This document shows, one piece after another, positions 50,033-58,139 of a DNA stretch of 64,000 nt. This DNA is from Streptomyces venezuelae (GTDB lineage: Bacteria; Actinomycetota; Actinomycetes; Streptomycetales; Streptomycetaceae): assembly GCF_008642295.1 (NCBI RefSeq), contig NZ_CP029190.1, forward strand, positions 5,935,501 through 5,999,500, in the 5' to 3' direction. The notes beneath the pieces were generated by a model that saw nothing but the letters and a program-made list of their open reading frames with translations, was not told the origin of the DNA and searched no databases. A program made the position numbers and the translations under genes. Each line of letters starts with the position of its first letter. The stretch's first letter is position 1.

Positions 50033-51010
50033 ATGGCTGCGAAGGCTGCGAACGCGATTGACCAGACCCGCCGGATGCTGTCCCTGGTGACGTATCTGCG
50101 CGAGCGCCCGGGGGCGCACATCGCCGATGTGGCGCGGGCCTTCGGGATCACCGAGGACGAGCTGATCTCGGACCTGGACGTGCTGCCGATGTGCGGCACG
50201 AGTTTCCGGGGCGGGGACCTGCTGGACATCGACACCGACGGGGAGCGCATCTGGTGGCGCAACCCGGACGCGTCGGGGGAGTCCACGGCGGAGCCGCTGC
50301 GGCTGGCCGCCGACGAGGCGACCGCCCTGCTGGTGGCGGCGCGGGCGGTGGCGACCCTGCCGGGGCTCCGGGAGAGCGACCGGGACGCGCTGCTGCGGGC
50401 CACGGCGAAGCTGGAGGCGGCGGCCGGAGAGGCGGCCGGGGCCAGCGCCAGGCTGTCGGTGACCTTCGAATCGGAGGGCGGGGTCTTCGCGGACGTCGAC
50501 CGGGCGATCACGGAGGGGCGGCGGCTGTGGCTGCGGTACTACTCGCCGGCCCGGGACGAGCTGACCGAGCGGACGGTGGACCCGATCCGGCTGTTCGCGG
50601 TGGGGCACACCTACCTGGAGGGCTGGTGCCATCTGTCGGAGGCGCGGCGGACCTTCCGGCTGGACCGGGTGGCCGAGATCCGGCTGCTGGACGAGCGGGC
50701 CGAGCCGCCGGCGATCGAGCCGCGCGACCTGTCCGAGGGGCTGGTGCAGCCGGCCGCGGAGGACCCTGAGGTCGTGGTCGAGGTGGGGCCGGGCGGTCGC
50801 TGGGTGGCCGAGTACTACCCGCACGACAGCGCGGCCGAGCTGCCGGACGGCGGCCTGCGGATCACCCTGCGCACCCCGGACCCGGCGAGCCTGCGGCGGC
50901 TGGCGCTGCGGCTGGGCCGGGACGGGCGGATCACGGCGCCGCAGGGCCTGGCGGAGAGCGCCAGGCAGGCGGCGACGGAAGCCTTGGCCCACTACGGCCC
51001 GGAGGCCTGA
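50033..51010 (+). CDS. pafC: WYL-domain transcriptional regulator PafC
   Basis: This 325-residue partner of PafB starts MAAKAANAIDQTRRMLSLVTYL. The winged helix has HIADVARAFGITEDELISDL and the WYL domain includes LWLRYYSPARDELTERTVDP, FAVGHTYLEGWCHLSEARRT and FRLDRVAEIRLL. The WCX domain follows to the end. Overall order matches pafB and the two are adjacent, as in mycobacterial pafABC operons. ATG 50033 follows an in-frame GAGGGG about 13 bases upstream, a little far. A long GC-rich repeat region follows. Confidence 0.92.
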   Translation: MAAKAANAIDQTRRMLSLVTYLRERPGAHIADVARAFGITEDELISDLDVLPMCGTSFRGGDLLDIDTDGERIWWRNPDASGESTAEPLRLAADEATALLVAARAVATLPGLRESDRDALLRATAKLEAAAGEAAGASARLSVTFESEGGVFADVDRAITEGRRLWLRYYSPARDELTERTVDPIRLFAVGHTYLEGWCHLSEARRTFRLDRVAEIRLLDERAEPPAIEPRDLSEGLVQPAAEDPEVVVEVGPGGRWVAEYYPHDSAAELPDGGLRITLRTPDPASLRRLALRLGRDGRITAPQGLAESARQAATEALAHYGPEA

Positions 51011-51553
51011 CCCCCGGCCCGCGCCGGCCCGGCTCCGGCTCCGGCCCGGCCCGTGCCGGCAGGCCCGGCGGCCGGGCCCGTGCTTGGGGGCTGCGCCCCG
51101 GCAGGTCTGGTTCCGGCCGGGTCGGTGCCTGGGGCGAGGCCGGTGGGTGGGATCTGGCCAGGCGGGCTCCGCGCTCGGGCTGCGACCCGGCCTCGGCCGT
51201 CGTCCGGTCGGCCGCGGTTCGCGGTCGGGTCCTGGTCCGGGTCCGGCGGGGCCGGTGCCTGGGGGCTGCGCCCCGGCAGGTCTGGTTCCGGCCGGGGCGT
51301 AGCCGGGGCGAAGCCGCGGGGCGGGTTCGGGCCATGCGCGTTCCGCGCTCGAGCCGTGGCCCCGACCCGACTGCCCTGCGGTCGGCCGCAGGGCGCGGCC
51401 GGGCCGGGGCCCGGGGTGAGGCCGGGTTGGGCGGGGGGACGCCATGGTGGGGGTCTCTGTGGGGGGTGAGGTCGGCGGAAGTCCGGCGGGGGTGGGGGGT
51501 CGGGTGGGATGGTTGGGCCGGGCAAGGGCGGCGGGAGCGAGGGGGCGACGGGG
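51011..51553. repeat. GC-rich non-coding stretch with palindromes and a 41-bp direct repeat
   Basis: This gap has no supported gene. It holds palindromic units of GGGGCTGCGCCCC type. A 41-base element (TGCTTGGGGGCTGCGCCCCG...) occurs at 51081-51121 and again at 51256-51296 with one difference. Open frames across it encode only Gly/Ala/Pro/Arg-rich sequence with no family resemblance. Confidence 0.75.
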
Positions 51554-51820
51554 ATGGCAGGGACTTCCGGGTGGTCGGGGGCGGCCGGGCACGCCGGCAC
51601 GGCCGCGGGGCGCGTCACCTTCAAGGCGGCCTGCCCCGACTGCCGAGCCCGCTTCGAGCTCCCCGCCGGCGCACTGCGCCTGGCCATCGGCGGCAGCCGC
51701 CGCACCACCTTCTACTCCTTTACCTGCCCCGAGTGCGGTGCCTCGGTCCGCAAACCCGCCGGGGACCGTATCGTCGAGCTCCTCACCGGCGGCGGCGTGA
51801 GCACCCTGCGCAGCATCTGA
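51554..51820 (+). CDS. Small zinc-ribbon protein
   Basis: This protein of about 88 residues has CPDC and, 24 residues later, CPEC (ACPDCRARFELPAGALRL... then FTCPECGASVRKPAG), a four-cysteine zinc ribbon. A polar Gly/Ser-rich N-terminus precedes it. The start is uncertain: ATG 51554 has GAGGGGG about 8 bases before; ATG 51509 is also in frame and would add 15 residues. No function is known. It precedes a small membrane-protein gene and tatA. Confidence 0.6.
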   Translation: MAGTSGWSGAAGHAGTAAGRVTFKAACPDCRARFELPAGALRLAIGGSRRTTFYSFTCPECGASVRKPAGDRIVELLTGGGVSTLRSI

Positions 51821-51846
51821 TCCGCTCGGTGTCATAGGCTCGGTCC

Positions 51847-52047
51847 ATGCTGTGGCCGATGCTCGCAATCGCCCTGGGGTTCCTCGGGCTCGCCGTCCTC
51901 GCCGTGCCGGCCGTGAAGGTCGCCATCGAGGTCAGACGGCTGTCCGGGCAGGTCGCGGAGTCGGCGCAGCGGATCGGCGACGCCTCCGGCGATCTCGAGC
52001 GGGCCGCCGAGGACCTGGCGCGAACCGGCCACTCCGTGCGCCCGTAG
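51847..52047 (+). CDS. Small single-pass membrane protein
   Basis: This 66-residue protein has a transmembrane helix near the N-terminus (MLAIALGFLGLAVLAVPAVKV), then an amphipathic helix (RLSGQVAESAQRIGDASGDLERAAEDL). It resembles short DUF948-like proteins, but that is not certain. TAGGCT ends 6 bases before the ATG at 51847 with no ribosome site, so the mRNA is probably leaderless. It lies between the zinc-ribbon gene and tatA. A role in envelope or Tat function can only be guessed from position. Confidence 0.65.
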   Translation: MLWPMLAIALGFLGLAVLAVPAVKVAIEVRRLSGQVAESAQRIGDASGDLERAAEDLARTGHSVRP

Positions 52048-52098
52048 TCACTCGTGGCCTGGCGTTCTTACGCCGTTCATACTCCCGCTTCCGGGCAA

Positions 52099-52148
52099 GC
52101 AGGGGTACCCCGGGGGATTGCCGGGCGTTTACCCCTGCGGGTTACGAT
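52099..52148 (+). promoter_or_regulatory. tatA promoter with overlapping hairpin
   Basis: GCAGGGGTA (52099-52107) and TACCCCTGC (52130-52138) form a 9-base stem around a GC-rich loop. Just downstream, TACGAT (52143-52148) is a -10 candidate with TTGCCG (52118-52123) as -35. The leader before the tatA start is about 80 bases. Confidence 0.45.
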
Positions 52149-52230
52149 CCTTTCCAGTGCCGCCTCCGGACTTCCATCCGGTCCGGCCCCGTCACCCCCT
52201 CCAGCCGCTTCGGTGAGAAGGAAGTCACAC

Positions 52231-52527
52231 ATGATCGGCAATCTGAAGCCTCTCGAGATCATTCTGATCATCGCTGTCATCCTGCTGCTGTTCGGTGCCA
52301 AGAAGCTGCCGGAGATGGCCCGTTCCCTCGGCAAGTCGGCCCGCATCCTCAAGAGCGAGGCCAAGGCCATGAAGAAGGACGGCGAGGACCCGCAGGCCGA
52401 CACCACGCCGGCCGCGCCCACCGCCGACGCCCCGCAGCAGGCTGCCCCGCGTACGATCCAGGCCGCGCCCGGTGATGTCACCAGCGCGCGTCCGGTCAAC
52501 GAGCCCAACCGCACCACGCAGGGCTGA
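52231..52527 (+). CDS. tatA: Twin-arginine translocase subunit TatA
   Basis: This 98-residue subunit forms the pore-like oligomer that exports folded proteins. MIGNLKPLEIILIIAVILLL is the single membrane helix. FGAKKLPEMARSLGKSARIL is the invariant hinge (FG) and amphipathic helix, and the rest is an Ala/Pro-rich cytoplasmic tail. ATG 52231 has GAGAAGGAA upstream. It is followed 59 bases later by tatC. tatB is not in the window, as expected for an actinobacterial tatAC pair. Confidence 0.95.
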   Translation: MIGNLKPLEIILIIAVILLLFGAKKLPEMARSLGKSARILKSEAKAMKKDGEDPQADTTPAAPTADAPQQAAPRTIQAAPGDVTSARPVNEPNRTTQG

Positions 52528-52586
52528 TCCCCGCCGGACGCCCCGGACGCACCGTCAGCCAGCTGCAACGAGACAAGGGACGTGGG

Positions 52587-53552
52587 TTGCTCAAGTCTGC
52601 CCGCAAGCAGGGGAAACCAGGCAAGCAGGACAGGGACGCCGAAGGGCGCATGCCGCTTGTCGAGCACCTGCGTGAGCTGAGAAACCGACTGATGAAGTCG
52701 GTCCTGGCGATCCTCGTGATCACGATCGTCGCGGCCTTCTTCTACAAGGACCTCATCGACTTCCTGCTGAAGCCGATGCTGGACTCCGTCGGCTGTACGG
52801 ACGGAGTGGTGTCCCAGCGCAACGGCCGGCCCTGCGCCGACATGACCGTGAACGGCCTCATCGCGCCGTTCTCGATCGCCTTGAAGGTCTCCCTGATGGC
52901 CGGTGTGGTGCTGTCCGCGCCGGTGTGGCTGTACCAGCTGTGGGCGTTCGCCGCCCCGGGTCTGCACAGCCACGAGAAGAAGTACGCGATGAGCTTCGTC
53001 GCGATCGGCGCGCCGTTGTTCGCGGCCGGCGCGGTGCTCGCGTACACGATCCTTCCGCAGACCGCCACGATCCTGCTCGACTTCACCCCCGAGCACGCGC
53101 GCAACCTGCTGCCGGTCGACGACTACCTCGACCTGGTCACCCGTATGGTGATCGTCTTCGGGCTGGCCTTCGAGCTGCCGCTGCTGCTGGTCCTGCTGAA
53201 CTTCACCGGAGTGCTCACCGCCAAGCGGCTGGCCGGCTGGTGGCGTGCCTTCGTCCTCGGCATCACGGTCTTCTCGGCCTTTGCGACCCCCACCGGTGAC
53301 CCGCTCACCATGCTGTCGCTGGCCGCCCCGATCGTGGCCCTCTACTTCATTGCGCTCGGCATCTGCCTGATCAACGACAAGCGGCGGCGGCGCAAGGACC
53401 CGGACGCCGGGCTCGGCGACGACGAGGCCGCGGAGCTGGATCTGACCCCCGCCGCCCTCGGCGAGATCGAACCGGTGGCGGCCCCGGCCGCGCTGCCCGA
53501 GCAGGCCGACGGGACGCGGCATCGGATCAACGGTTACGACGACGCGACCTGA
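52587..53552 (+). CDS. tatC: Twin-arginine translocase subunit TatC
   Basis: This 321-residue core receptor for twin-arginine signal peptides has six membrane helices. MPLVEHLRELRNRL is the conserved N-terminal cytoplasmic motif. VWLYQLWAFAAPGLHSHEKK follows helix 2, with FGLAFELPLLLVLLNFTGVL and ATPTGDPLTML near the later helices. The C-terminus carries a hydrophilic extension of ~60 residues (DKRRRRKDPDAGLG and on). The start codon is TTG 52587 with AAGGGA about 10 bases before; no better start precedes the conserved motif. tatA lies upstream on the same strand. Confidence 0.94.
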   Translation: MLKSARKQGKPGKQDRDAEGRMPLVEHLRELRNRLMKSVLAILVITIVAAFFYKDLIDFLLKPMLDSVGCTDGVVSQRNGRPCADMTVNGLIAPFSIALKVSLMAGVVLSAPVWLYQLWAFAAPGLHSHEKKYAMSFVAIGAPLFAAGAVLAYTILPQTATILLDFTPEHARNLLPVDDYLDLVTRMVIVFGLAFELPLLLVLLNFTGVLTAKRLAGWWRAFVLGITVFSAFATPTGDPLTMLSLAAPIVALYFIALGICLINDKRRRRKDPDAGLGDDEAAELDLTPAALGEIEPVAAPAALPEQADGTRHRINGYDDAT

Positions 53553-53569
53553 CAGGTACATTTCGGTGC

Positions 53570-54475
53570 GTGAGCGCCGAGATCACCCTCTTCGTCAATC
53601 CCACCGCCGGACGCGGCCGGGGCGCGCACGCCGCGCAGCCGGCCGCTTCCGCGCTCCGGGCCGCCGGCTATTCGGTGCGGACGGTCGTCGGTACCGACGC
53701 CGTTGACGCCCTGGCCCGGCTGCGGGCCGCCGTACGGGAGGGGACGGGCGCGGTGATCGCCGTCGGCGGCGACGGCGTGGTCCACCTCGCCCTGCAGGCG
53801 CTGGCCGGGACCCTGACCCCGCTCGGGGTGATCGCGGTGGGTACCGGGAACGACTTCGCCCGGGCGCTCGGGCTGCCGGTACGGGAGCCGGCCCGGGCGG
53901 GCCGGATGGCCGCCGAGGCGCTCAAGGAGGGCCGGATCCGGGAGATCGACCTGGGCCGGATCACCTCCGCGGCGGACCCCGCGGGGCGCTGGTACGGCAC
54001 CGTGCTCTGCTCCGGCTTCGATTCGCGGGTCAACGACCGGGGCAACCGGATGCGGTGGCCGTCCGGGCGGTTCAAATACGACCTGGCGATGATCGCCGAG
54101 CTGGCCGCCTTCCGGCCCTTCCCGTACCGGATCACCCTGGACGACGGCCCGGTGATCGAGACCGAGGCCACCCTGGTCGCGGTCGGCAACGGCTCCTCCT
54201 ACGGCGGCGGTATGCAGATCTGCGCGGAGGCGGTCCCCGATGACGGGCTCTTCGACATCACGGTGGTCGGCGACTGCTCCCGGGCCACGCTTCTGAAGGT
54301 GTTCCCGCAGGTGTACAAGGGCACCCACCTCACCCACCCCAAGGTGACCGTGCACCGCGCCGCGAAGATCACCCTGGCGGCGCCGGGGATCACCGCGTAC
54401 GCCGACGGCGAGCCGCAGGGGCCGCTTCCGGTGACCGCCGAATGCGTGCCGGGCGCAGTGCAGCTGATCATGTAA
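53570..54475 (+). CDS. Diacylglycerol/lipid kinase family protein
   Basis: This 301-residue cytoplasmic enzyme phosphorylates diacylglycerol or a related lipid. Motifs are VNPTAGRGRG (residues 9-18), the glycine-rich VGGDGVVHLALQAL (about 65-78, GGDG) and GTGNDFARALGLP (about 95-107). The C-terminal domain is beta-rich (NGSSYGGGMQICAEAVPDDG, then GLFDITVV). GTG 53570 is preceded 7 bases earlier by TACATT (53557-53562) with no ribosome site, so translation may be leaderless. It is 17 bases after tatC. Confidence 0.88.
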   Translation: MSAEITLFVNPTAGRGRGAHAAQPAASALRAAGYSVRTVVGTDAVDALARLRAAVREGTGAVIAVGGDGVVHLALQALAGTLTPLGVIAVGTGNDFARALGLPVREPARAGRMAAEALKEGRIREIDLGRITSAADPAGRWYGTVLCSGFDSRVNDRGNRMRWPSGRFKYDLAMIAELAAFRPFPYRITLDDGPVIETEATLVAVGNGSSYGGGMQICAEAVPDDGLFDITVVGDCSRATLLKVFPQVYKGTHLTHPKVTVHRAAKITLAAPGITAYADGEPQGPLPVTAECVPGAVQLIM

Positions 54476-54521
54476 ATGATCGCGACTGTTGTCAGAGGGG
54501 GCGGGTAGGCTCGACTGCAAG

Positions 54522-57377
54522 ATGACCGAGGACCTCTCTCCCGCCGAGCGGTACGCCGCTGCCCGGATCCGCGCCGCAGAGGAGGCCACTGCCCTGGCCC
54601 CCTTCCGCGAGATGTACGAATTCGACCTGGACCCGTTCCAGATCGACGCCTGCAAGGCCCTGGAGGCCGGAAAGGGCGTGCTGGTCGCCGCCCCCACCGG
54701 CTCCGGCAAGACCATCGTCGGCGAGTTCGCCGTCCACCTCGCCCTGACCCAGGGCCGCAAGTGCTTCTACACCACCCCCATCAAGGCCCTGTCGAACCAG
54801 AAGTACGCCGACCTCGTCAAGCGCTACGGCGCCGAGAAGGTCGGCCTGCTCACCGGCGACAACAGCGTCAATTCCGAGGCGCCGGTCGTGGTCATGACCA
54901 CCGAGGTGCTCCGCAACATGCTGTACGCGGGCTCGCAGTCGCTGCTCGGCCTGGGGTATGTGGTGATGGACGAGGTGCACTACCTCTCCGACCGGTTCCG
55001 CGGGGCCGTCTGGGAAGAAGTGATCATCCACCTCCCCGAGTCGGTGACCCTGGTGTCGCTGTCGGCCACGGTGTCCAATGCCGAGGAGTTCGGCGACTGG
55101 CTGGACACGGTGCGCGGCGACACCGAGGTGATCGTCTCCGAGGAGCGGCCGGTTCCGCTGTGGCAGCACGTCATGGCCGGCCGGCGGATCTACGACCTCT
55201 TCGAGGAGGAGTCCGACCACGGAGGCCGCGGCTCCGCCCGCCGCGAGGTCAACCCCGACCTGCTGCGCATGGCGCGGGAGGAGAACAGCCGTACGTACAA
55301 CCCGCGCGAGCGGCGGCGCGGCAAGATGGTTCGGGAGGCCGACCGCGAGCGGGAGCGGCGTTCCCGCAACCGGATCTGGACCCCGGGCCGCCCCGAGGTC
55401 ATCGAGCGGCTCGACCGCGAGGGCCTGCTGCCCGCCATCACCTTCATCTTCAGCCGGGCCGGCTGCGAGGCCGCCGTACAGCAGTGCCTGTACGCGGGCC
55501 TGCGGCTCAACGACGACTCCGCGCGGCTGAAGGTGCGCGAGATCGTCGAGGAGCGGACCGCCTCCATCCCCGCCGAGGACCTGCACGTGCTCGGCTACTA
55601 CGAATGGCTGGAGGGCCTGGAGCGGGGCATCGCCGCGCACCATGCCGGCATGCTGCCGACCTTCAAGGAGGTCGTGGAGGAGCTGTTCGTCCGGGGCCTG
55701 GTGAAGGCCGTGTTCGCGACCGAGACGCTGGCGCTGGGCATCAACATGCCCGCGCGTACGGTCATCCTGGAGAAGCTGGTCAAGTGGAACGGCGAGCAGC
55801 ACGCCGACATCACCCCGGGTGAGTACACCCAGCTGACCGGCCGGGCCGGGCGGCGCGGGATCGACGTCGAGGGCCACGCGGTGGTGCTGTGGCAGCGCGG
55901 GATGGACCCGGGAGCCCTGGCGGGCCTCGCGGGAACCCGGACGTATCCGCTGCGGTCCAGCTTCAGGCCCTCGTACAACATGGCGGTCAACCTGGTCCAG
56001 CAGTTCGGCCGGCACCGGTCGCGCGAGCTGCTGGAGACCTCTTTCGCGCAGTTCCAGGCGGACCGTTCGGTGGTCGGGATCTCCCGGCAGGTGCAGCGCA
56101 ACGAGGAGGGCCTGGAGGGCTACCGCGAGGGCATGACCTGCCATCTCGGGGACTTCGAGGAGTATGCGCAGCTGCGCCGCGATCTCAAGGACCGGGAGAC
56201 GGATCTGGCCAAGCAGGGCGCGGCGCAGCGCCGCGCCCAGGCGGCTGCCTCCCTGGAGCGGCTGAAGCCGGGCGACGTCATCCATGTGCCCACCGGCAAG
56301 TTCGCCGGGCTGGCGCTGGTGCTGGATCCGGGCGTGCCGGGCGGGCGGTCCAACGGGCACCGCGGGCACGAATACCAGGAGGGGCCGCGGCCGTTGGTGC
56401 TGACCGCCGAGCGGCAGGTCAAGCGGCTGGCCGGGATCGACTTCCCGGTTCCGGTGGAGCCCGTCGAGCGGATGCGGATCCCCAAGTCCTTCAACCCGCG
56501 GTCGCCGCAGTCGCGCCGGGACCTGGCCGCGGCGCTGCGTACCAAGGCCGGGCACATCGCGCCGGACCGGCACCGGCGTGGCCGGGCCGAGGCGGCCGAC
56601 GACCGCGAGATCGCGCGGCTGCGGGCGGCGCTGCGGGCGCATCCCTGCCACGGCTGTGACGAGCGGGAGGACCACGCCCGTTGGGCGGAGCGGTACCTCC
56701 GGCTGAAGCGGGACACCCGGCAGCTGGAGCGCCGGATCGAGGGCCGGACGAACACGATCGCCCGTACCTTCGACCGGATCCATGCGCTGCTGACGGAGCT
56801 GGACTACCTGCGCGAGGACGAGGTCACCGAGCACGGCCGACGACTGGCCCGGCTGTACGGGGAGTTGGACCTGCTGGCCTCGGAGTGTCTGCGGGCGGGC
56901 ATCTGGGAGGGGCTGAGCCCGGCCGAACTGGCCTCCTGTGTCTCGGCGCTGGTGTTCGAGGCGCGGCAGTCCGACGATGCCGTGGCGCCGAAGGTGCCGG
57001 GTGGCGCGGCCAAGGCGGCGCTCGGCGAGATGGTCCGGATCTGGGGCCGGCTGGACGCGCTGGAGGAGGAGCACCGGATCAACCAGGCGGAGGGCGTGGG
57101 CCAGCGGGAGCCGGACCTCGGGTTCGCCTGGCCGGTGTACCAGTGGGCCTCCGACAAGAGTCTGGACGAGGTGCTGCGCGAGGCGGAGATGCCGGCCGGG
57201 GACTTCGTCCGCTGGTGCAAGCAGGTCATCGATGTGCTCGGGCAGATCGCGGCGGCGGCTCCGGCGGCGGGGTCTTCGGTGGCGGGGGCGGAAGGCGGCA
57301 GCACGGTGGCGCGCAATGCCCGCAAGGCCGTGGACGCCCTGCTGCGGGGTGTGGTGGCCTACAGCTCGGTGGGCTGA
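54522..57377 (+). CDS. helY: HelY-like Ski2-family DEVH helicase
   Basis: This 951-residue superfamily 2 helicase, likely an RNA or DNA helicase, has Walker A APTGSGKT at about residue 57, TTPIKALSNQK (motif Ia), the DEVH box VVMDEVHYLSDRFRG near 150, SLSATVSNAEEFGDWL (motif III), then IFSRAGCEAAVQ, and QLTGRAGRRGIDVEG (motif VI) near 445. A C-terminal part has arginine-rich helices and CHGCDEREDH, a possible metal site. ATG 54522 begins MTEDLSPAERYA; TAGGCT (54506-54511) is 10 bases before it. It follows the lipid kinase in the tat gene group. Confidence 0.93.
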   Translation: MTEDLSPAERYAAARIRAAEEATALAPFREMYEFDLDPFQIDACKALEAGKGVLVAAPTGSGKTIVGEFAVHLALTQGRKCFYTTPIKALSNQKYADLVKRYGAEKVGLLTGDNSVNSEAPVVVMTTEVLRNMLYAGSQSLLGLGYVVMDEVHYLSDRFRGAVWEEVIIHLPESVTLVSLSATVSNAEEFGDWLDTVRGDTEVIVSEERPVPLWQHVMAGRRIYDLFEEESDHGGRGSARREVNPDLLRMAREENSRTYNPRERRRGKMVREADRERERRSRNRIWTPGRPEVIERLDREGLLPAITFIFSRAGCEAAVQQCLYAGLRLNDDSARLKVREIVEERTASIPAEDLHVLGYYEWLEGLERGIAAHHAGMLPTFKEVVEELFVRGLVKAVFATETLALGINMPARTVILEKLVKWNGEQHADITPGEYTQLTGRAGRRGIDVEGHAVVLWQRGMDPGALAGLAGTRTYPLRSSFRPSYNMAVNLVQQFGRHRSRELLETSFAQFQADRSVVGISRQVQRNEEGLEGYREGMTCHLGDFEEYAQLRRDLKDRETDLAKQGAAQRRAQAAASLERLKPGDVIHVPTGKFAGLALVLDPGVPGGRSNGHRGHEYQEGPRPLVLTAERQVKRLAGIDFPVPVEPVERMRIPKSFNPRSPQSRRDLAAALRTKAGHIAPDRHRRGRAEAADDREIARLRAALRAHPCHGCDEREDHARWAERYLRLKRDTRQLERRIEGRTNTIARTFDRIHALLTELDYLREDEVTEHGRRLARLYGELDLLASECLRAGIWEGLSPAELASCVSALVFEARQSDDAVAPKVPGGAAKAALGEMVRIWGRLDALEEEHRINQAEGVGQREPDLGFAWPVYQWASDKSLDEVLREAEMPAGDFVRWCKQVIDVLGQIAAAAPAAGSSVAGAEGGSTVARNARKAVDALLRGVVAYSSVG

Positions 57378-57467
57378 CCGGATTCGTTTCTTCCTCCGAA
57401 TCCGAGGATGTCCTGATCTGATCTCTTGCCATGATCATTTCAGCCTGTGCTGTGGGACGATCTGGCC

Positions 57468-58139
57468 ATGATCGAGCCAGGGAGACGGGTCGGGCGTCCA
57501 CGGGCCGACCGGCGAAGACCGGAGAGCGGCCGGCCGCCGCGCGAGGAACTCCTCGACGCGGCGGCCGAGCTCTTCACCCACAACGGGTACGCGGCCACCA
57601 CCACACGGGCGGTGGCCCGGCAGGCCGGCCTGCGCCAGGCCACCATGTACCACTACTTCGCCGGCAAGGAGGAACTCCTCGCCGAGCTCCTCGAATCCAC
57701 GGTCGCACCCTCCCTGGAGCTGGCCGGAACGCTGCTCGCCGACACCGGCCGGCCCGCCGCGCTGCGGCTCTGGGAACTGTGCCGTGCCGATGTGCTGCTG
57801 CTGTGCGGCGGACCGCACAACCCGGGCGCGCTCTACCTGCTGCCCGAGGTGAGCGGCGAACGCTTCGCCCCGTTCCGCCGGATGCGGGCCGAACTGAAGC
57901 GGGTCTACCGCCGGTTGCTGGCCGAAGCGGCGGCTGCCGAACGCCTGCCGTGGGACGCGGCCGGGCTGTCCCTCCGCAACGACCTGGTCTTCGGCCTCAT
58001 CGAAGGGGTCATCCTGATCCACCGCTGCGCCCCGGACCGGTCGGTGGAGACCTTCGCCGAGGCGACCGCGGACGCCGCCCTGCGGATCGCGGGAGTGAGC
58101 CGCCCTCAGGCCTCGCGGCCCTCCGCCCACCCCTCGTAG
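57468..58139 (+). CDS. TetR-family transcriptional regulator
   Basis: This 223-residue regulator has the N-terminal TetR helix-turn-helix (about residues 27-72: EELLDAAAELFTHNGYAATTT, RAVARQAGLRQATMYHYFAGK, EELLAELLES). A C-terminal ligand domain with several helices follows (LRLWELCRADVLLLCGGPHNPG; LVFGLIEGVILIHRCAPDRS). The ligand and targets are unknown. The ATG at 57468 lies in a stretch containing two copies of CCATGATC (about 57429 and 57464) that may be its operator. Its last 34 bases overlap the convergent pseudouridine synthase gene. Confidence 0.87.
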   Translation: MIEPGRRVGRPRADRRRPESGRPPREELLDAAAELFTHNGYAATTTRAVARQAGLRQATMYHYFAGKEELLAELLESTVAPSLELAGTLLADTGRPAALRLWELCRADVLLLCGGPHNPGALYLLPEVSGERFAPFRRMRAELKRVYRRLLAEAAAAERLPWDAAGLSLRNDLVFGLIEGVILIHRCAPDRSVETFAEATADAALRIAGVSRPQASRPSAHPS

